A stretch of 64,000 nucleotides of DNA, from positions 124,001-188,000 of the forward strand of contig KB906757.1 of NCBI GenBank assembly GCA_000381605.1, written 5' to 3'. Below are positions 26,611 to 35,972 of this stretch, piece after piece. The stretch is from Acidobacteriaceae bacterium KBS 89. Its GTDB lineage: Bacteria > Acidobacteriota > Terriglobia > Terriglobales > Acidobacteriaceae. The notes under the pieces were generated by a model, which saw only the letters and a list, made by a program, of their open reading frames with translations, had not been told where the DNA came from and searched no databases. Numbering within the stretch: position 1 is the stretch's first letter; every line of letters begins with the position of its first letter. The translations under genes and the position numbers were made by a program.

Positions 26611-27339
26611 TCAGGGTTTTGGCGAGGTCTCGGCGGGCTTCTCAGAGGTCTTCTGACTAGCTTGCGCAGCGAGCCACTTATCAAACGGGATGTTGAAGTC
26701 GAAGAGTTCCTTCTTGTTGCCGTCCTTGTCGGCGACGGTGTGGACCATCTTGATGAAGATCTCGGCCCCTTTGAGAGGATATTCGTCGAGCTGGCGCACA
26801 TCGTAGAAAAGGTAACCAGCGAGGTTGCTGTGGGGATCAACAGTGGTGTTCTTGAAGCCGAAGTCGTTCTCATCCTGCGTGATCTGCTTGTCGACAGGTT
26901 TGTCGTGAAGGGTAATGGGCGGCAGCGGAGCGGGCAGCGGGACTTTACGGCCTTTGATGCTCTGAGTAGAGAAGAGCCGACGCTGGATGTCGTCGTCCGT
27001 GGCCGCGGGAATCTTGTCGTTGTTGATGGAGATGAACTGAATGCGGGCGTCGTCGAGTGAGAGTGCGGTGTCGCTGTCGTTGGTGAAGATGACGCGGACG
27101 GGAATGAAGCCGTGCTGGATGTAGGAGAGGCGGAAGAAGTCGCAGTCTTTGGCATCGTCGCAAGGTTCTGCAGCCACGGTGACCTGCTCCTTTGGATGTG
27201 TGTCGAAGGCAGCGTATTGGTTCGCGGGCTTGGTTGGCGGCGCTTTCCTTGGTTTGTCGGAGGCGGAGGAGGTTACCGCAAAGAGGAGGGTTGTAGTTAC
27301 TACCAGGAGCGGAATATGAGGGAATAGGTGGGACTTCAT
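26611..27339 (-). CDS. hypothetical secreted protein
   Basis: 242 residues with a signal peptide (MKSHLFPHIPLLVVTTTLLFAVTSSAS). The mature part contains a CDDAKDC pair (possible disulfide) and a beta-rich region (FIPVRVIFTNDSDTALSLDDARIQFISI) resembling an Ig-like fold, then SNLAGYLFYDVRQLDEYPLKGAEIFIKM. The C-terminus is Ser/Thr/Pro-rich. No family recognised. ATG 27339 is chosen as the signal-peptide Met. Confidence 0.7.
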   Translation of the reverse strand: MKSHLFPHIPLLVVTTTLLFAVTSSASDKPRKAPPTKPANQYAAFDTHPKEQVTVAAEPCDDAKDCDFFRLSYIQHGFIPVRVIFTNDSDTALSLDDARIQFISINNDKIPAATDDDIQRRLFSTQSIKGRKVPLPAPLPPITLHDKPVDKQITQDENDFGFKNTTVDPHSNLAGYLFYDVRQLDEYPLKGAEIFIKMVHTVADKDGNKKELFDFNIPFDKWLAAQASQKTSEKPAETSPKP

Positions 27340-27396
27340 GGCCAAGTTGATTATCATCTTCGCTGGCGTACAAGGTAAAGCGGGGGGGCAACGGTG

Positions 27397-28692
27397 ATGA
27401 TCGTGTACAGCGCGCTGCTGCTCGCTGCCTTGGTTTTGGGCGCGCCATACTGGTTGCTGCGTATGGCGACGAGCGGGCGGTATCGCGCGGGTTTGCGGGG
27501 ACGGCTAGGCTGGGTGCCCGAGACACTGAAGGCCGCGGTGGCCGGACACAATGTGATTTGGGTCCACGCGGTTTCGGTGGGCGAGGTGCTGGCGGCAACC
27601 CAATTGGTACGGGAGTTGATGATAGCTCTGCCGGGCTGGGCATTTGCTGTGTCGACGACCACAGAGACCGGGCAGCGGCTCGCGACAGAACGGCTGTCGG
27701 GATCGCCGGTGTTTTATCTGCCCCTGGACTTTCGGTTCGCCGTACAACGGTATTTGCGGGTGCTGCGGCCGAAGATGCTGGTGCTGATGGAGAGCGAACT
27801 TTGGCCGCGCCTTATTGACGAGTGTGCGAAAGGCGGGATTCCTGTGGCAGTGGCCAATGCGCGGATCTCCGACCGCTCGTTTCCGCGATATGTGCGGTTG
27901 AGGCGGTTATGGCGGCCCTTTCTCGAGGTGATTTCGGTGTTTCTCGCACAGAGTAAAGAGACGGCCGAGCGACTGATGAGGATCGGCGCTCCGCCGGAGC
28001 GGGTCGTTGTGATGGGAAATCTGAAGTACGACGTTCGCGCTGGCAACGAAAGCGAGCTGACGGCGATGTTACGGCAGCGGCTTCCCGTGGGTTCGAAGGT
28101 ACTCGTCTGCGGAAGCACCTTGGAAGGGGAGGAGCAGCTCCTGCTGAACGCGTGGACAGCAGTTCTAGCGACCACACCCAATGCGGTGATGGTGCTGGCG
28201 CCGCGGCATCCCAACCGGTTTGCGAGTGTGGCGGCCATAGTTGCAGCCAGCGGCTTTCAGTCGATGCGCGCAAGCGAGTTTCGAAGGCAGCCTGCACCTG
28301 TAACTCCGGGGAGTGTTTTTTTGCTCGACACGATCGGGGACCTGGCTTCGATCTACGGACTGGCAACAGCCGCGTTTGTGGGAGGAAGCCTCGTGCCGAA
28401 GGGTGGACATAATCCGCTGGAGCCGGCCCAGTTTGCCGTGCCGGTGGTGATGGGGCCGTCGTTCGAAAACTTTCGCGAGGTAGTGGAAGGAATGAAGGCC
28501 AAAGAGGCGATCCGTATCGTCTCGCCTCAGACAGTCGCTGCGGCGCTGGTTGGATTGTTGCAAGACGCCGATCAGGCGCGCACGTTGGGTGAGCGCGGGC
28601 GTGCCGTCTTCGAAGAACAGGCCGGGGCCACGGCACGGACGGTTCGGGCGCTGACGATGCTGCTGCGGGAGAGGCCGGTGACACAACAATGA
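27397..28692 (+). CDS. waaA: 3-deoxy-D-manno-octulosonic acid transferase WaaA (KdtA)
   Basis: GT30 glycosyltransferase adding Kdo to lipid A precursor at the cytoplasmic face. One N-terminal membrane anchor (MIVYSALLLAALVLGAPYWLL), then IWVHAVSVGEVLAATQLVREL, the acceptor-site region, and C-terminal GGSLVPKGGHNPLEPAQFAVPVVMGP. 431 residues, normal length. ATG 27397 (or GTG one codon earlier). It overlaps lpxK by four bases, starting the LPS core operon. Confidence 0.96.
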   Translation: MIVYSALLLAALVLGAPYWLLRMATSGRYRAGLRGRLGWVPETLKAAVAGHNVIWVHAVSVGEVLAATQLVRELMIALPGWAFAVSTTTETGQRLATERLSGSPVFYLPLDFRFAVQRYLRVLRPKMLVLMESELWPRLIDECAKGGIPVAVANARISDRSFPRYVRLRRLWRPFLEVISVFLAQSKETAERLMRIGAPPERVVVMGNLKYDVRAGNESELTAMLRQRLPVGSKVLVCGSTLEGEEQLLLNAWTAVLATTPNAVMVLAPRHPNRFASVAAIVAASGFQSMRASEFRRQPAPVTPGSVFLLDTIGDLASIYGLATAAFVGGSLVPKGGHNPLEPAQFAVPVVMGPSFENFREVVEGMKAKEAIRIVSPQTVAAALVGLLQDADQARTLGERGRAVFEEQAGATARTVRALTMLLRERPVTQQ

Positions 28693-29717
28693 CCACTCGA
28701 AGGCCTCTACTGCTTCCGCTGACCCCGTTGTATGGGGCCATCCTGGCGATGAAACGCCAGTTGTTCCGGTGGGGATGGTTGAAGCAGAATCGTCTGCAGA
28801 GTCCAGTCATCAGCGTAGGCAGCGTCTCGGCGGGCGGCGCAGGTAAGACCCCGATGGTATTGATGCTGGCGTGGGTCTTTCGTCACCGCGGCTATGCCGT
28901 CAGGATTCTGACCCGGGGGTATAAGCGAAGCGGCAGGGCCACAACGCGTGTCGAACCGTTCGACGACGCGGTCTGGTATGGCGACGAGCCGGTGCTCCTG
29001 GCGCAGCGATCCGGCGTCCCGGTGTACGAGGGAGCGGACCGCTATCAGGCCGGCCTGATGGCAGAACGGAGCGAGCCGTCAGAGAAGCTTGTGGTGCATC
29101 TGCTCGATGACGGATTCCAGCACCGGCGTCTGGCGCGCGATGTCGACATCGTTTTGCTGACGAAGGCAGACGTTGAGGACACGCTGCTTCCGGCAGGAAA
29201 TCTGCGGGAGCCTCTTGCAGCGCTGGCGGATGCAGACATCGTTGTCCTGCGTGAAGAGGAGGCGGACACGCTTCGCGGCGTCGTCGCAGGGGTGAGCGGA
29301 GCGAAGGGGACGCCTGCAATTTGGGTGGTCCGTCGCAGTCTCAGCCTGGGAGAGGGGGGCGAGGTATCCCTGCCCACTGAGCCACTTGCCTTTTGCGGCA
29401 TCGCACGGCCTGAGAACTTCTCGAAGATGCTCGCTGCGCAGGGCTATCAGCCCACAGATATCCTCGCCTTCCCCGATCACCATGCGTATAACGACGACGA
29501 CGTGCACCGCTTGCTGGAACTTGCGCGACAAGTTGGAGCAAACGGCTTTGTGACGACGGAGAAGGACGCTGTGAAGCTGACGCCGATCATGCGCGAGCAT
29601 CTGGAGATGGTCGGCGCGATCATCGTGGCGCGGCTCAGCGTGGAACTGCTGAACGAACAGGAGTCTTTGTCGCAGTTGATTACGATGGTGGGACGACTGG
29701 ACCGGCGCAAACACTGA
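28689..29717 (+). CDS. lpxK: tetraacyldisaccharide 4'-kinase LpxK
   Basis: 342-residue membrane-associated kinase that phosphorylates the 4'-position of the lipid A disaccharide. Walker A SVSAGGAGKTP, HLLDDGFQHRRLARDVDIVLL and the C-terminal FPDHHAYNDDDV are diagnostic. ATGA overlap with waaA indicates coupled translation. Confidence 0.96.
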   Translation: MTTRRPLLLPLTPLYGAILAMKRQLFRWGWLKQNRLQSPVISVGSVSAGGAGKTPMVLMLAWVFRHRGYAVRILTRGYKRSGRATTRVEPFDDAVWYGDEPVLLAQRSGVPVYEGADRYQAGLMAERSEPSEKLVVHLLDDGFQHRRLARDVDIVLLTKADVEDTLLPAGNLREPLAALADADIVVLREEEADTLRGVVAGVSGAKGTPAIWVVRRSLSLGEGGEVSLPTEPLAFCGIARPENFSKMLAAQGYQPTDILAFPDHHAYNDDDVHRLLELARQVGANGFVTTEKDAVKLTPIMREHLEMVGAIIVARLSVELLNEQESLSQLITMVGRLDRRKH

Positions 29718-29757
29718 TTGCGGCAGCGCAACCATGGCTGCGTGAGAAAATTGAGTC

Positions 29758-30891
29758 TTGGCTACGGAACACACGCTTTCGCACGGTACTGCTGCACCTA
29801 AGGGGGACCGTCCGCTCAGCGTGTTGATTGTCCGTATCGGCGCCATGGGGGACGTACTGCACGCGATGCCGGCAGTCGCGGCGCTCCGTGAGCTGCATCC
29901 GGAGTGGGTGATCGGATGGGCGGTTGAGCCGGCGTGGCGTGAGCTGCTGGAGGCCGAATGTGAAACCCACGATGTTGCGTGGCGATTTTCGGGCAGGGGC
30001 GCGCACCGTCCACTGATCGATCGATGGTCTTCAGTTCCCACTCGAGAGTGGAAGCGGCGTCCGTTGTCCCTCAACACGGTGCGAGACATCGCAGGTCTGC
30101 GCCGTGAGTTGCGCACAGACCGCTACGACATCTGTGTGGATATGCAGGGATCGATCCGGTCGGCGATGGTGGGGTGGATGGCGGGAGCACTTGTGTTCGC
30201 CGGCGCTGCAGATCCGCGAGAAGCTCCGGCTGCGTGGTTGTACAAGCAAAAGATAAGGTTGGCCGCGGCTCATGTCGTGGAACAAGGATGTGAGCTGTTG
30301 GGAGCGGCAGTTGGGGAGACGCTTCGGCCCGCAAAGGTGACGTTGCCGGTCGACCCTGCGGCAGAGCGATGGTGCGATGCATTGCTCGCTGGCACGGAGG
30401 AACGGTTTGTTGTGATTGCGCCGACGGCGGGGTGGGGAGCCAAGCAGTGGCCGGCGGAGCTGTTCGGTGCAGTGGCGGCGGAGTTGGCACGAGGGGGGGT
30501 TCGCGTAGTCGTGAACGCTTCTACATCCAACGATGAAGTAGGCTGGCGGGTCGTGGAGTCGAGCAATCGAGCTGCGACGCTGGTTCCCTGCTCTGTTGGG
30601 CAGATGATCGCGCTCATTCGACGCGCGGGACTTGTGATTGCCGGGGATTCGGGGCCGTTGCATCTCGCGGCGGCGCTGGAGAGGCCCGTGGTCGGGTTGT
30701 TTGGACCGACGGACCCGGCGCGGAATGGACCCTATGGCACGGTATCTCGTGTGCTACGGCATGCGTCCAGTAAGAACGATCATTCGCGGCATCAGGAATC
30801 CGAGCATGGTCTGATGCAGATTACGACGGACGAGGTCCTCAACGCCGCGCTTGAGCTGTTACGCGCCAGACAGGATAAGGTGTACGAGTGA
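29758..30891 (+). CDS. waaC: lipopolysaccharide heptosyltransferase I-like (GT9)
   Basis: 377-residue GT9 enzyme expected to add the first L-glycero-D-manno-heptose to Kdo. N-terminal LIVRIGAMGDVLHAMPAV and the C-terminal GDSGPLHLAAALERPVVGLFGPTDPARNGPYG are standard for WaaC. The start is TTG 29758, 40 bases after lpxK, with only a weak ribosome site. It overlaps the following methyltransferase gene by four bases. Confidence 0.9.
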   Translation: MATEHTLSHGTAAPKGDRPLSVLIVRIGAMGDVLHAMPAVAALRELHPEWVIGWAVEPAWRELLEAECETHDVAWRFSGRGAHRPLIDRWSSVPTREWKRRPLSLNTVRDIAGLRRELRTDRYDICVDMQGSIRSAMVGWMAGALVFAGAADPREAPAAWLYKQKIRLAAAHVVEQGCELLGAAVGETLRPAKVTLPVDPAAERWCDALLAGTEERFVVIAPTAGWGAKQWPAELFGAVAAELARGGVRVVVNASTSNDEVGWRVVESSNRAATLVPCSVGQMIALIRRAGLVIAGDSGPLHLAAALERPVVGLFGPTDPARNGPYGTVSRVLRHASSKNDHSRHQESEHGLMQITTDEVLNAALELLRARQDKVYE

Positions 30892-31490
30892 GTGGCATGA
30901 GTGAACGAACAAGGTGGCAGAAGATCGCGCGGCGCATCCGCGTGCCACTGGGATTTGTCTTTGCCGGTGTGTTCCTCTGGCTTGCACAGCCGACATGGAA
31001 GACGATGCTGTGGAGCCTGTTGCTGGTCTTGCCCGGAGTGTGGTTGCGAGCGTACGCGGCGGGGTATGTTCGCAAGAACGCCGAACTGACTCTGACCGGG
31101 CCTTACGCGTATACGCGGAATCCGTTGTACCTGGGTTCGATGATGATTGCGTTCGGCTTTGCTGTGGCCGCGGGGAGCTGGATCATACTGATCACCCTGG
31201 CTGTCTTGTTCGCAGTGATCTATCTGCCGACGATCCGGTCGGAGGAACTTTATCTGCGGGAACACTTTGCGGGCTTCGACGAGTACGCAGCCAAGGTCCC
31301 CAGGCTGCTGCCACGATTGACGCCCGCGGGGTTTCCAGCAAACGAGAATGCGAGCGGGGGCAGGTTTTCTGCCGGACAGTGGCGCCACCACCGCGAGTAC
31401 AATGCTTTAGTGGGTGCCGGCGCGATCTATTTGGCGCTGGCGGTCCGGCTCTTTCTCAATCACCAAGGGGTGATGGGGGGTCTGCGCTGA
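30888..31490 (+). CDS. ICMT/PEMT-like membrane methyltransferase
   Basis: 200 residues with about four membrane helices and the conserved segment GPYAYTRNPLYLGSMMIAFGFA, then IRSEELYLREHFAGFDEYAAKVPRLLP, the SAM-binding signature of isoprenylcysteine carboxyl methyltransferase-like proteins. GTG start 30888 overlaps waaC by four bases. Methyl acceptor unknown; the setting suggests a lipid or LPS component. Confidence 0.85.
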   Translation: MSGMSERTRWQKIARRIRVPLGFVFAGVFLWLAQPTWKTMLWSLLLVLPGVWLRAYAAGYVRKNAELTLTGPYAYTRNPLYLGSMMIAFGFAVAAGSWIILITLAVLFAVIYLPTIRSEELYLREHFAGFDEYAAKVPRLLPRLTPAGFPANENASGGRFSAGQWRHHREYNALVGAGAIYLALAVRLFLNHQGVMGGLR

Positions 31491-31543
31491 CGGCGTGGAG
31501 GCTGGGGCGAAACGCCCACACCAACTCGTACGGGTGCTGCCCT

Positions 31544-32356
31544 TTGCTGAAGCTTGACCGGTCTCTCGTGTTGATTCTGTTGACGTTTTGTTCTGCGGGC
31601 TCGCTGCCTGCGGGGGCACAGCTGTTAGGACTGGGGCAAAAACCAGCGCCCGTAGTCATCCCAACCCTGCAACCCCCGCCGCCAGACTTCGTCTTCCCCA
31701 CCAAACGAACCCTGACGTTTACCGTCGACTGGCGCGTGTTCACGGCCGGCACGGCGGTCATTCAACTGGAGCAGGAGGGAACCGTCCAGAAGATCAACGC
31801 CTCGGGAGGCTCCATCGGCGCGGTAACCATGCTGTTTCCCGTAGTCGATAAGTTTCAGGCCGGGTTCGATACGAAGACGGGTTGCTCGACGGGATTCAGC
31901 AAACAGTTGCAGGAAGGCCGGCGCAAGGTCTCGAGCGATCTGAGCTTCGACTATGCGCAGGGCAAGCAGAAGCAGGTGGAAAAGAACCTGGTGAAGGGGA
32001 CGTCGAAGGAGCAGACAGCGTCAATTCCAGCCTGCGTAACGGACTCACTATCGGCGATCTTTTATGCCGCGTCGCAGCCGATGGTAGTGGGTCAGACAAT
32101 CCGCTTCCCCCTGGCCGACTCCATGCGCACCGTAACCGTGACCATGAAGGTAGAGGCCAAGGAAGAGGTCAAGACGCCCGCCGGAACCTTTCAGACGATT
32201 CGCGTGGAGCCGACTGCGGACGAGGGCATTGTGAAGAACCGCGGCAACATCTGGGTCTGGTACACCGACGATGCGCGGCATATGCCGGTGCAGATCCGGG
32301 CGCACCTGTTCTGGGGAACAATCACGGCGCACCTGCAGTCGTACGAGGACAAGTAA
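31544..32356 (+). CDS. DUF3108 domain protein, exported
   Basis: About 270 residues, with an N-terminal hydrophobic segment (LVLILLTFCSAGSLPAGAQ) as signal peptide. Mature region: LTFTVDWRVFTAGTAVIQLEQEG, VDKFQAGFDTKTGCSTGFSKQLQEGRRKV, VKTPAGTFQTIRVEPT, NIWVWYTDDARHMPVQI, matching the DUF3108 family of periplasmic beta-rich proteins found by LPS/envelope genes. Start is uncertain: TTG 31544 or GTG 31568; the frame is open far upstream inside the methyltransferase gene, which is rejected. Confidence 0.82.
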   Translation: MLKLDRSLVLILLTFCSAGSLPAGAQLLGLGQKPAPVVIPTLQPPPPDFVFPTKRTLTFTVDWRVFTAGTAVIQLEQEGTVQKINASGGSIGAVTMLFPVVDKFQAGFDTKTGCSTGFSKQLQEGRRKVSSDLSFDYAQGKQKQVEKNLVKGTSKEQTASIPACVTDSLSAIFYAASQPMVVGQTIRFPLADSMRTVTVTMKVEAKEEVKTPAGTFQTIRVEPTADEGIVKNRGNIWVWYTDDARHMPVQIRAHLFWGTITAHLQSYEDK

Positions 32357-32376
32357 AGCAAGACAGGAAGACTTGA

Positions 32377-32655
32377 ATGACAGATTTGATCTCAGATCCA
32401 GATAAATTCGTGACCGTCGGCAAGTTCCTTGAGCCCACGAATGCCCAGATGGCGAAGGGGCTGCTCGAGTCGGCCGGCATCGAGTGTTTTCTTCAGGGAG
32501 AGAACGCGAACAGCCTGCTGGCACTGGCCTTTCGCGCGCGCCTGCTGGTGCACAAGCACGACGAAGCGGCCGCGCGTGAGCTGCTTGGCGGCGAAGGCGA
32601 CGAGTTGACCGCAGAAAAGCAGAAGGAGTTGGAGGCAGGCGATGGCGAAGTCTGA
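32377..32655 (+). CDS. DUF2007 domain protein (putative signal-transducing/PII-like fold)
   Basis: 92 residues. Core FVTVGKFLEPTNAQMAKGLLESAGIECFLQGENANSL...ARLLVHKHDEAAARELL is the DUF2007 ferredoxin-like pattern; a Glu/Lys tail follows. Function unknown in the family. Overlaps queC by 14 bases. Confidence 0.85.
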   Translation: MTDLISDPDKFVTVGKFLEPTNAQMAKGLLESAGIECFLQGENANSLLALAFRARLLVHKHDEAAARELLGGEGDELTAEKQKELEAGDGEV

Positions 32656-33340
32656 GGCGGGCCGCCCACGCGCCGTAGTCTGCCTCTCGGGCGGGATGGA
32701 CTCCTGTGTCTGCGCCGCGCTGGCAGCACGGGACTACGAGGTATTTGCCGTCCACTTCAGCTACGGTCAGCGGACCGAAGCCAGGGAGCTGCATTCGGCA
32801 CAGGAGATTGCGCGGCTCGTCGGCGTGCGAGAGCTGCTGCATCTGAAGATCGACCTCTTTCGACGTATTGGTGGATCGGCGCTGACCGACCATGCCATCG
32901 CAGTGCCCACAGCATCGGAGAATGAGGCCGAGATCGGCACCGAGGTCCCCGTGACCTACGTTCCGTTCCGCAACGCACATTTCCTTTCGGCGGCGGTGAG
33001 CTGGGCTGAGGTCCTGGAAGCAAAAACCGTGTTTATCGGTGCGGTGGAGCAGGACAGTTCCGGTTATCCGGACTGCCGCCCGGCCTACTATGAGGCCTTC
33101 AACCAACTCATCAAAATGGGGACCAAAGACGGGGAGATTCGCGTGGTTACGCCCCTTATCCAGATGCGCAAGAGCGAGATCGTCCGGCTGGGAGTTGAAT
33201 TGGGCGCACCGTTCCATGTAAGTTGGTCTTGCTATTCCGGTGAGACTGAGGCCTGCGGCGTATGCGAAAGCTGCGTTCTGCGACTGCGGGCTTTTCGCGA
33301 CGCCGGAGCGACCGATCCTATACCGTATGCGGTCGCGTAA
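32642..33340 (+). CDS. queC: 7-cyano-7-deazaguanine synthase QueC
   Basis: 232 residues, ATP-dependent conversion of 7-carboxy-7-deazaguanine to preQ0. PP-loop motif CLSGGMDS, FSYGQRTEARE, and the zinc site CYSGETEACGVCESC. Starts inside DUF2007. It is separated from queD and queE by about 17 kb and sits at the end of the LPS operon. Confidence 0.96.
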   Translation: MAKSEAGRPRAVVCLSGGMDSCVCAALAARDYEVFAVHFSYGQRTEARELHSAQEIARLVGVRELLHLKIDLFRRIGGSALTDHAIAVPTASENEAEIGTEVPVTYVPFRNAHFLSAAVSWAEVLEAKTVFIGAVEQDSSGYPDCRPAYYEAFNQLIKMGTKDGEIRVVTPLIQMRKSEIVRLGVELGAPFHVSWSCYSGETEACGVCESCVLRLRAFRDAGATDPIPYAVA

Positions 33341-33430
33341 AGGCTGCATTAAGCATCAAATTTCGGTAGCAATGAGCTGTTGTGCCAAGTAGACGTATGC
33401 CCGCACCGGTGGGCCAGGAGAACTAAAAGC

Positions 33431-34636
33431 ATGAATCGCATCGGATTGAAGATAGGAAAGACAAGCAAGGTAAGCAGTGCATTGGCGGTCGCTCTGCTGG
33501 TGGTCTTCGCGACTGCGCTTCCGGCCCGGTCCATAGCCCAAGCGACGGGCACGGCCACCATTCACGGCCACGTCAACAATGCCGCTGGACAGCCGGTCAC
33601 CAAGGGGGAGATACGGTTATCGACGGATCGGAGCTCGCCGGCGAAGGAACGCAAGTATCAGTACACGTTCCCCATAGACCAGAACGGGGACTACAAGGGA
33701 TCGGGAATCGCCCCTGGAAATTACGTTGTCTTCGTCTTCCAAGGAGATCTGAGCCTGGACTTCAACGAGAGCGTCGTGTTCGCGACTGGCGACGATAAGA
33801 CTGTGAACTTCGATATGTCACGCGCGGAGTACATCGAGAAGATGTCTCCCGAAGATAAGAAGGCACTGGAGGAATACAAAAAGAAGAACGCTGAGGTCGT
33901 GGCCGCCAACAGCAAGATCCAGAATCTGAACGCGCTGCTGACTCAGGCGCGCGCGGACAACAAGTCGGGGAACTATGCCGCGGCGATCACGGCAATGCAG
34001 CAGGCAACGACTGCGAAGCCGGATGAGGGTATCCTCTGGATCACCCTTGGTGATGCACAGCTGGGTAGCGCGGACGCCGCCGCAAAGGCCGCGAAGGCCG
34101 CCGGGACCTCCCCCACCGATGCCGCAATCACCGCGCAGTACAACGATGCGGTGACTTCCTATAAGAAGGGCATCGACCTCAACGCTGCTTCCAAGAAGCC
34201 AAGCCCGGAGGCGGCTGCAGCCGGTTACAACCAGCTGGGACAGGCATATGGCAGGATGGGGAACGCCAAGGACTCCGCCGATGCGTACGAGATGGCAGCC
34301 AAGGCCCAACCAGCCAGTGCGTCCATGTATTACTTCAACGAAGCGGCCACCCTGTACAACGCGGGCAAACTGCCGGAGGCAAGTGCTGCAGCAGACAAGG
34401 CAATAGCGGCCGATCCGAAGAAGGCGGAGGCCTACTACATCAAGGGCCAGGCTCTGATTCCGCAGGCAACGGTCGATCCGAAGACGCAGAAGATCGTCGC
34501 TCCCCCAGGATGCATTGAGGCTTATCAGACGTACCTGGAGCTAGCGCCCGACGGGCCGCATGCGGCGGATGTGAAGGGTATCCTCGAAGGCATCGGCGCG
34601 CAGGTGAAGTCGAGCTACAAGGCTCCGAAGAAGTAG
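33431..34636 (+). CDS. secreted TPR protein with carboxypeptidase-regulatory-like domain
   Basis: 401 residues. Signal peptide ending ARSIAQA; residues 35-140 form a prealbumin-like domain (TATIHGHVNNAAGQPVTKGEIRLSTD...GNYVVFVFQGDLSLDFNESVVF); the rest is helical TPR-like (YAAAITAMQQATTAKPDEGILWITLGDAQ; YNQLGQAYGRMGNAKDSADAYEMAAKAQP; YYFNEAATLYNAGKLPEASAAADKAIAADP). Probably a periplasmic scaffold. ATG 33431 with GGAG upstream; followed by a terminator. Confidence 0.85.
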   Translation: MNRIGLKIGKTSKVSSALAVALLVVFATALPARSIAQATGTATIHGHVNNAAGQPVTKGEIRLSTDRSSPAKERKYQYTFPIDQNGDYKGSGIAPGNYVVFVFQGDLSLDFNESVVFATGDDKTVNFDMSRAEYIEKMSPEDKKALEEYKKKNAEVVAANSKIQNLNALLTQARADNKSGNYAAAITAMQQATTAKPDEGILWITLGDAQLGSADAAAKAAKAAGTSPTDAAITAQYNDAVTSYKKGIDLNAASKKPSPEAAAAGYNQLGQAYGRMGNAKDSADAYEMAAKAQPASASMYYFNEAATLYNAGKLPEASAAADKAIAADPKKAEAYYIKGQALIPQATVDPKTQKIVAPPGCIEAYQTYLELAPDGPHAADVKGILEGIGAQVKSSYKAPKK

Positions 34637-34648
34637 CTCTCACGTGAA

Positions 34649-34688
34649 GAAAAGGGCCCTGGGCGAGGCTGCCCGGGGCCTTTCTCTT
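34649..34688 (+). terminator. Rho-independent terminator after TPR gene
   Basis: GC-rich stem (AAAGGGCCCTGGGC against GCCCGGGGCCTTT, one bulge) with a T-rich tail, 12 bases after the stop of the TPR gene. Confidence 0.75.
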
Positions 34689-34718
34689 TGGTGGTCACCA
34701 GAATCTGAGGGGAACGCG

Positions 34719-35960
34719 ATGAGGAAGGCTACTGCTGGTGTTGTCGGCTTCGAGGAAGCGCTGGAGATGGTGCTGGGGCACGCCGCCGATCTGACGGCTC
34801 CGACAACGGAGATTCTGCCTTTGCTCGCCTGTAGCGATCGTGTGCTAACCGAGGCCGTCCAGGCCGACCGCGATCAGCCACCGTTCGATCGCTCGACCCG
34901 AGACGGGTTTGCGGTACTTGCCTCAGAGTTCGGCAACGGTGCGTTGAAGATTGCTGGTGAAGTTAGGGCGGGAGAACAGTGGCTGGGCAGTGCGCTTCAG
35001 ACTGGCGCTGCGATCGAGATCATGACTGGTGCGCCGATACCGGAAGGCGCCGATGCCGTCGTGATGGTCGAGCATGTGGAGCGGCTCGACGGAGAGATTC
35101 GCCGCATGGGCGACCGAACGGTTCGCAGCGGCGAGAATATCGTCCCGCGCGGAAGCGAGGCCAGGATGGGTGAAGCAGTCCTGACGGCGGGAACACTGAT
35201 TGAAGGCGCGGAGATTGCTCTGGCTGCCGCCTGTGGGCTCTCCGATCTGAAGGTGTTTCGCAAGCCGAGGGTGGCGATTGTCGCTACGGGCGATGAGTTG
35301 GTTGAGATCGATGCGAAACCCGGCCCCCAGCAGATTCGTAACTCGAACAGCTACGGCCTGGCGGCTCTGGTGGCACGGGCTGGTGGCGACGCCGTGCGAC
35401 TGCCGATCGCTCCCGACCGACGCCCGGAGTTGGAGGCGATCATTCGTTCGGGACGCCGATGCGAGTTGATGCTGCTATCGGGCGGCGTCTCGATGGGAGC
35501 CTATGACCTCGTCGAGGAGGTGCTCAAGACACTCGGCGCGGAGTTTTTCTTTACCGGAGTCAAGATGCAACCAGGAAAGCCAGTCGTCTTCGGCCGCCTG
35601 CCTGCCAGTGAAGGCCTTCCGGCTCAATTCTTCTTCGGGCTGCCGGGAAATCCCGTCTCGACCCAGGTGACGTTTCATTGTTTCGTCGAACCCTTGTTAC
35701 GAGCCATGAGCGGGGCCGCCGCGCTGAGCCCAAAGTTTGCGCAGGCCACCCTGGCCGCAGACGTGATATCGAAGCCCGGATTAACACAGGTCCTGCCCGC
35801 CCGGCTTACTTCAAACCTGGAGCGGCCGAAGGTAAACCTGGTGAGTTGGCAGGGATCGGGCGACCTCGCGGCGAACGCCCGCGCCAACTGTTACGCCGTC
35901 CTGCCTGAAGAGAAAGAACGATTTGCGGCAGGCGACGTGATTACAATCCTGCTGCGGTAG
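34719..35960 (+). CDS. moeA: molybdopterin molybdenumtransferase MoeA
   Basis: 413-residue cytoplasmic enzyme inserting Mo into adenylylated molybdopterin. N-terminal VVGFEEALEMVL, PPFDRSTRDGFAV, MTGAPIPEGADAVVMVEHV, NSNSYGLAALVARAGG, SGGVSMGAYDLVEEVL, and KPVVFG...GLPGNPVSTQVTF are diagnostic. ATG 34719 has GAGGGG upstream; an earlier GTG start would fall in the terminator. Twelve bases before moaC. Confidence 0.96.
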   Translation: MRKATAGVVGFEEALEMVLGHAADLTAPTTEILPLLACSDRVLTEAVQADRDQPPFDRSTRDGFAVLASEFGNGALKIAGEVRAGEQWLGSALQTGAAIEIMTGAPIPEGADAVVMVEHVERLDGEIRRMGDRTVRSGENIVPRGSEARMGEAVLTAGTLIEGAEIALAAACGLSDLKVFRKPRVAIVATGDELVEIDAKPGPQQIRNSNSYGLAALVARAGGDAVRLPIAPDRRPELEAIIRSGRRCELMLLSGGVSMGAYDLVEEVLKTLGAEFFFTGVKMQPGKPVVFGRLPASEGLPAQFFFGLPGNPVSTQVTFHCFVEPLLRAMSGAAALSPKFAQATLAADVISKPGLTQVLPARLTSNLERPKVNLVSWQGSGDLAANARANCYAVLPEEKERFAAGDVITILLR

Positions 35961-35972
35961 TAGGCTTTAACC

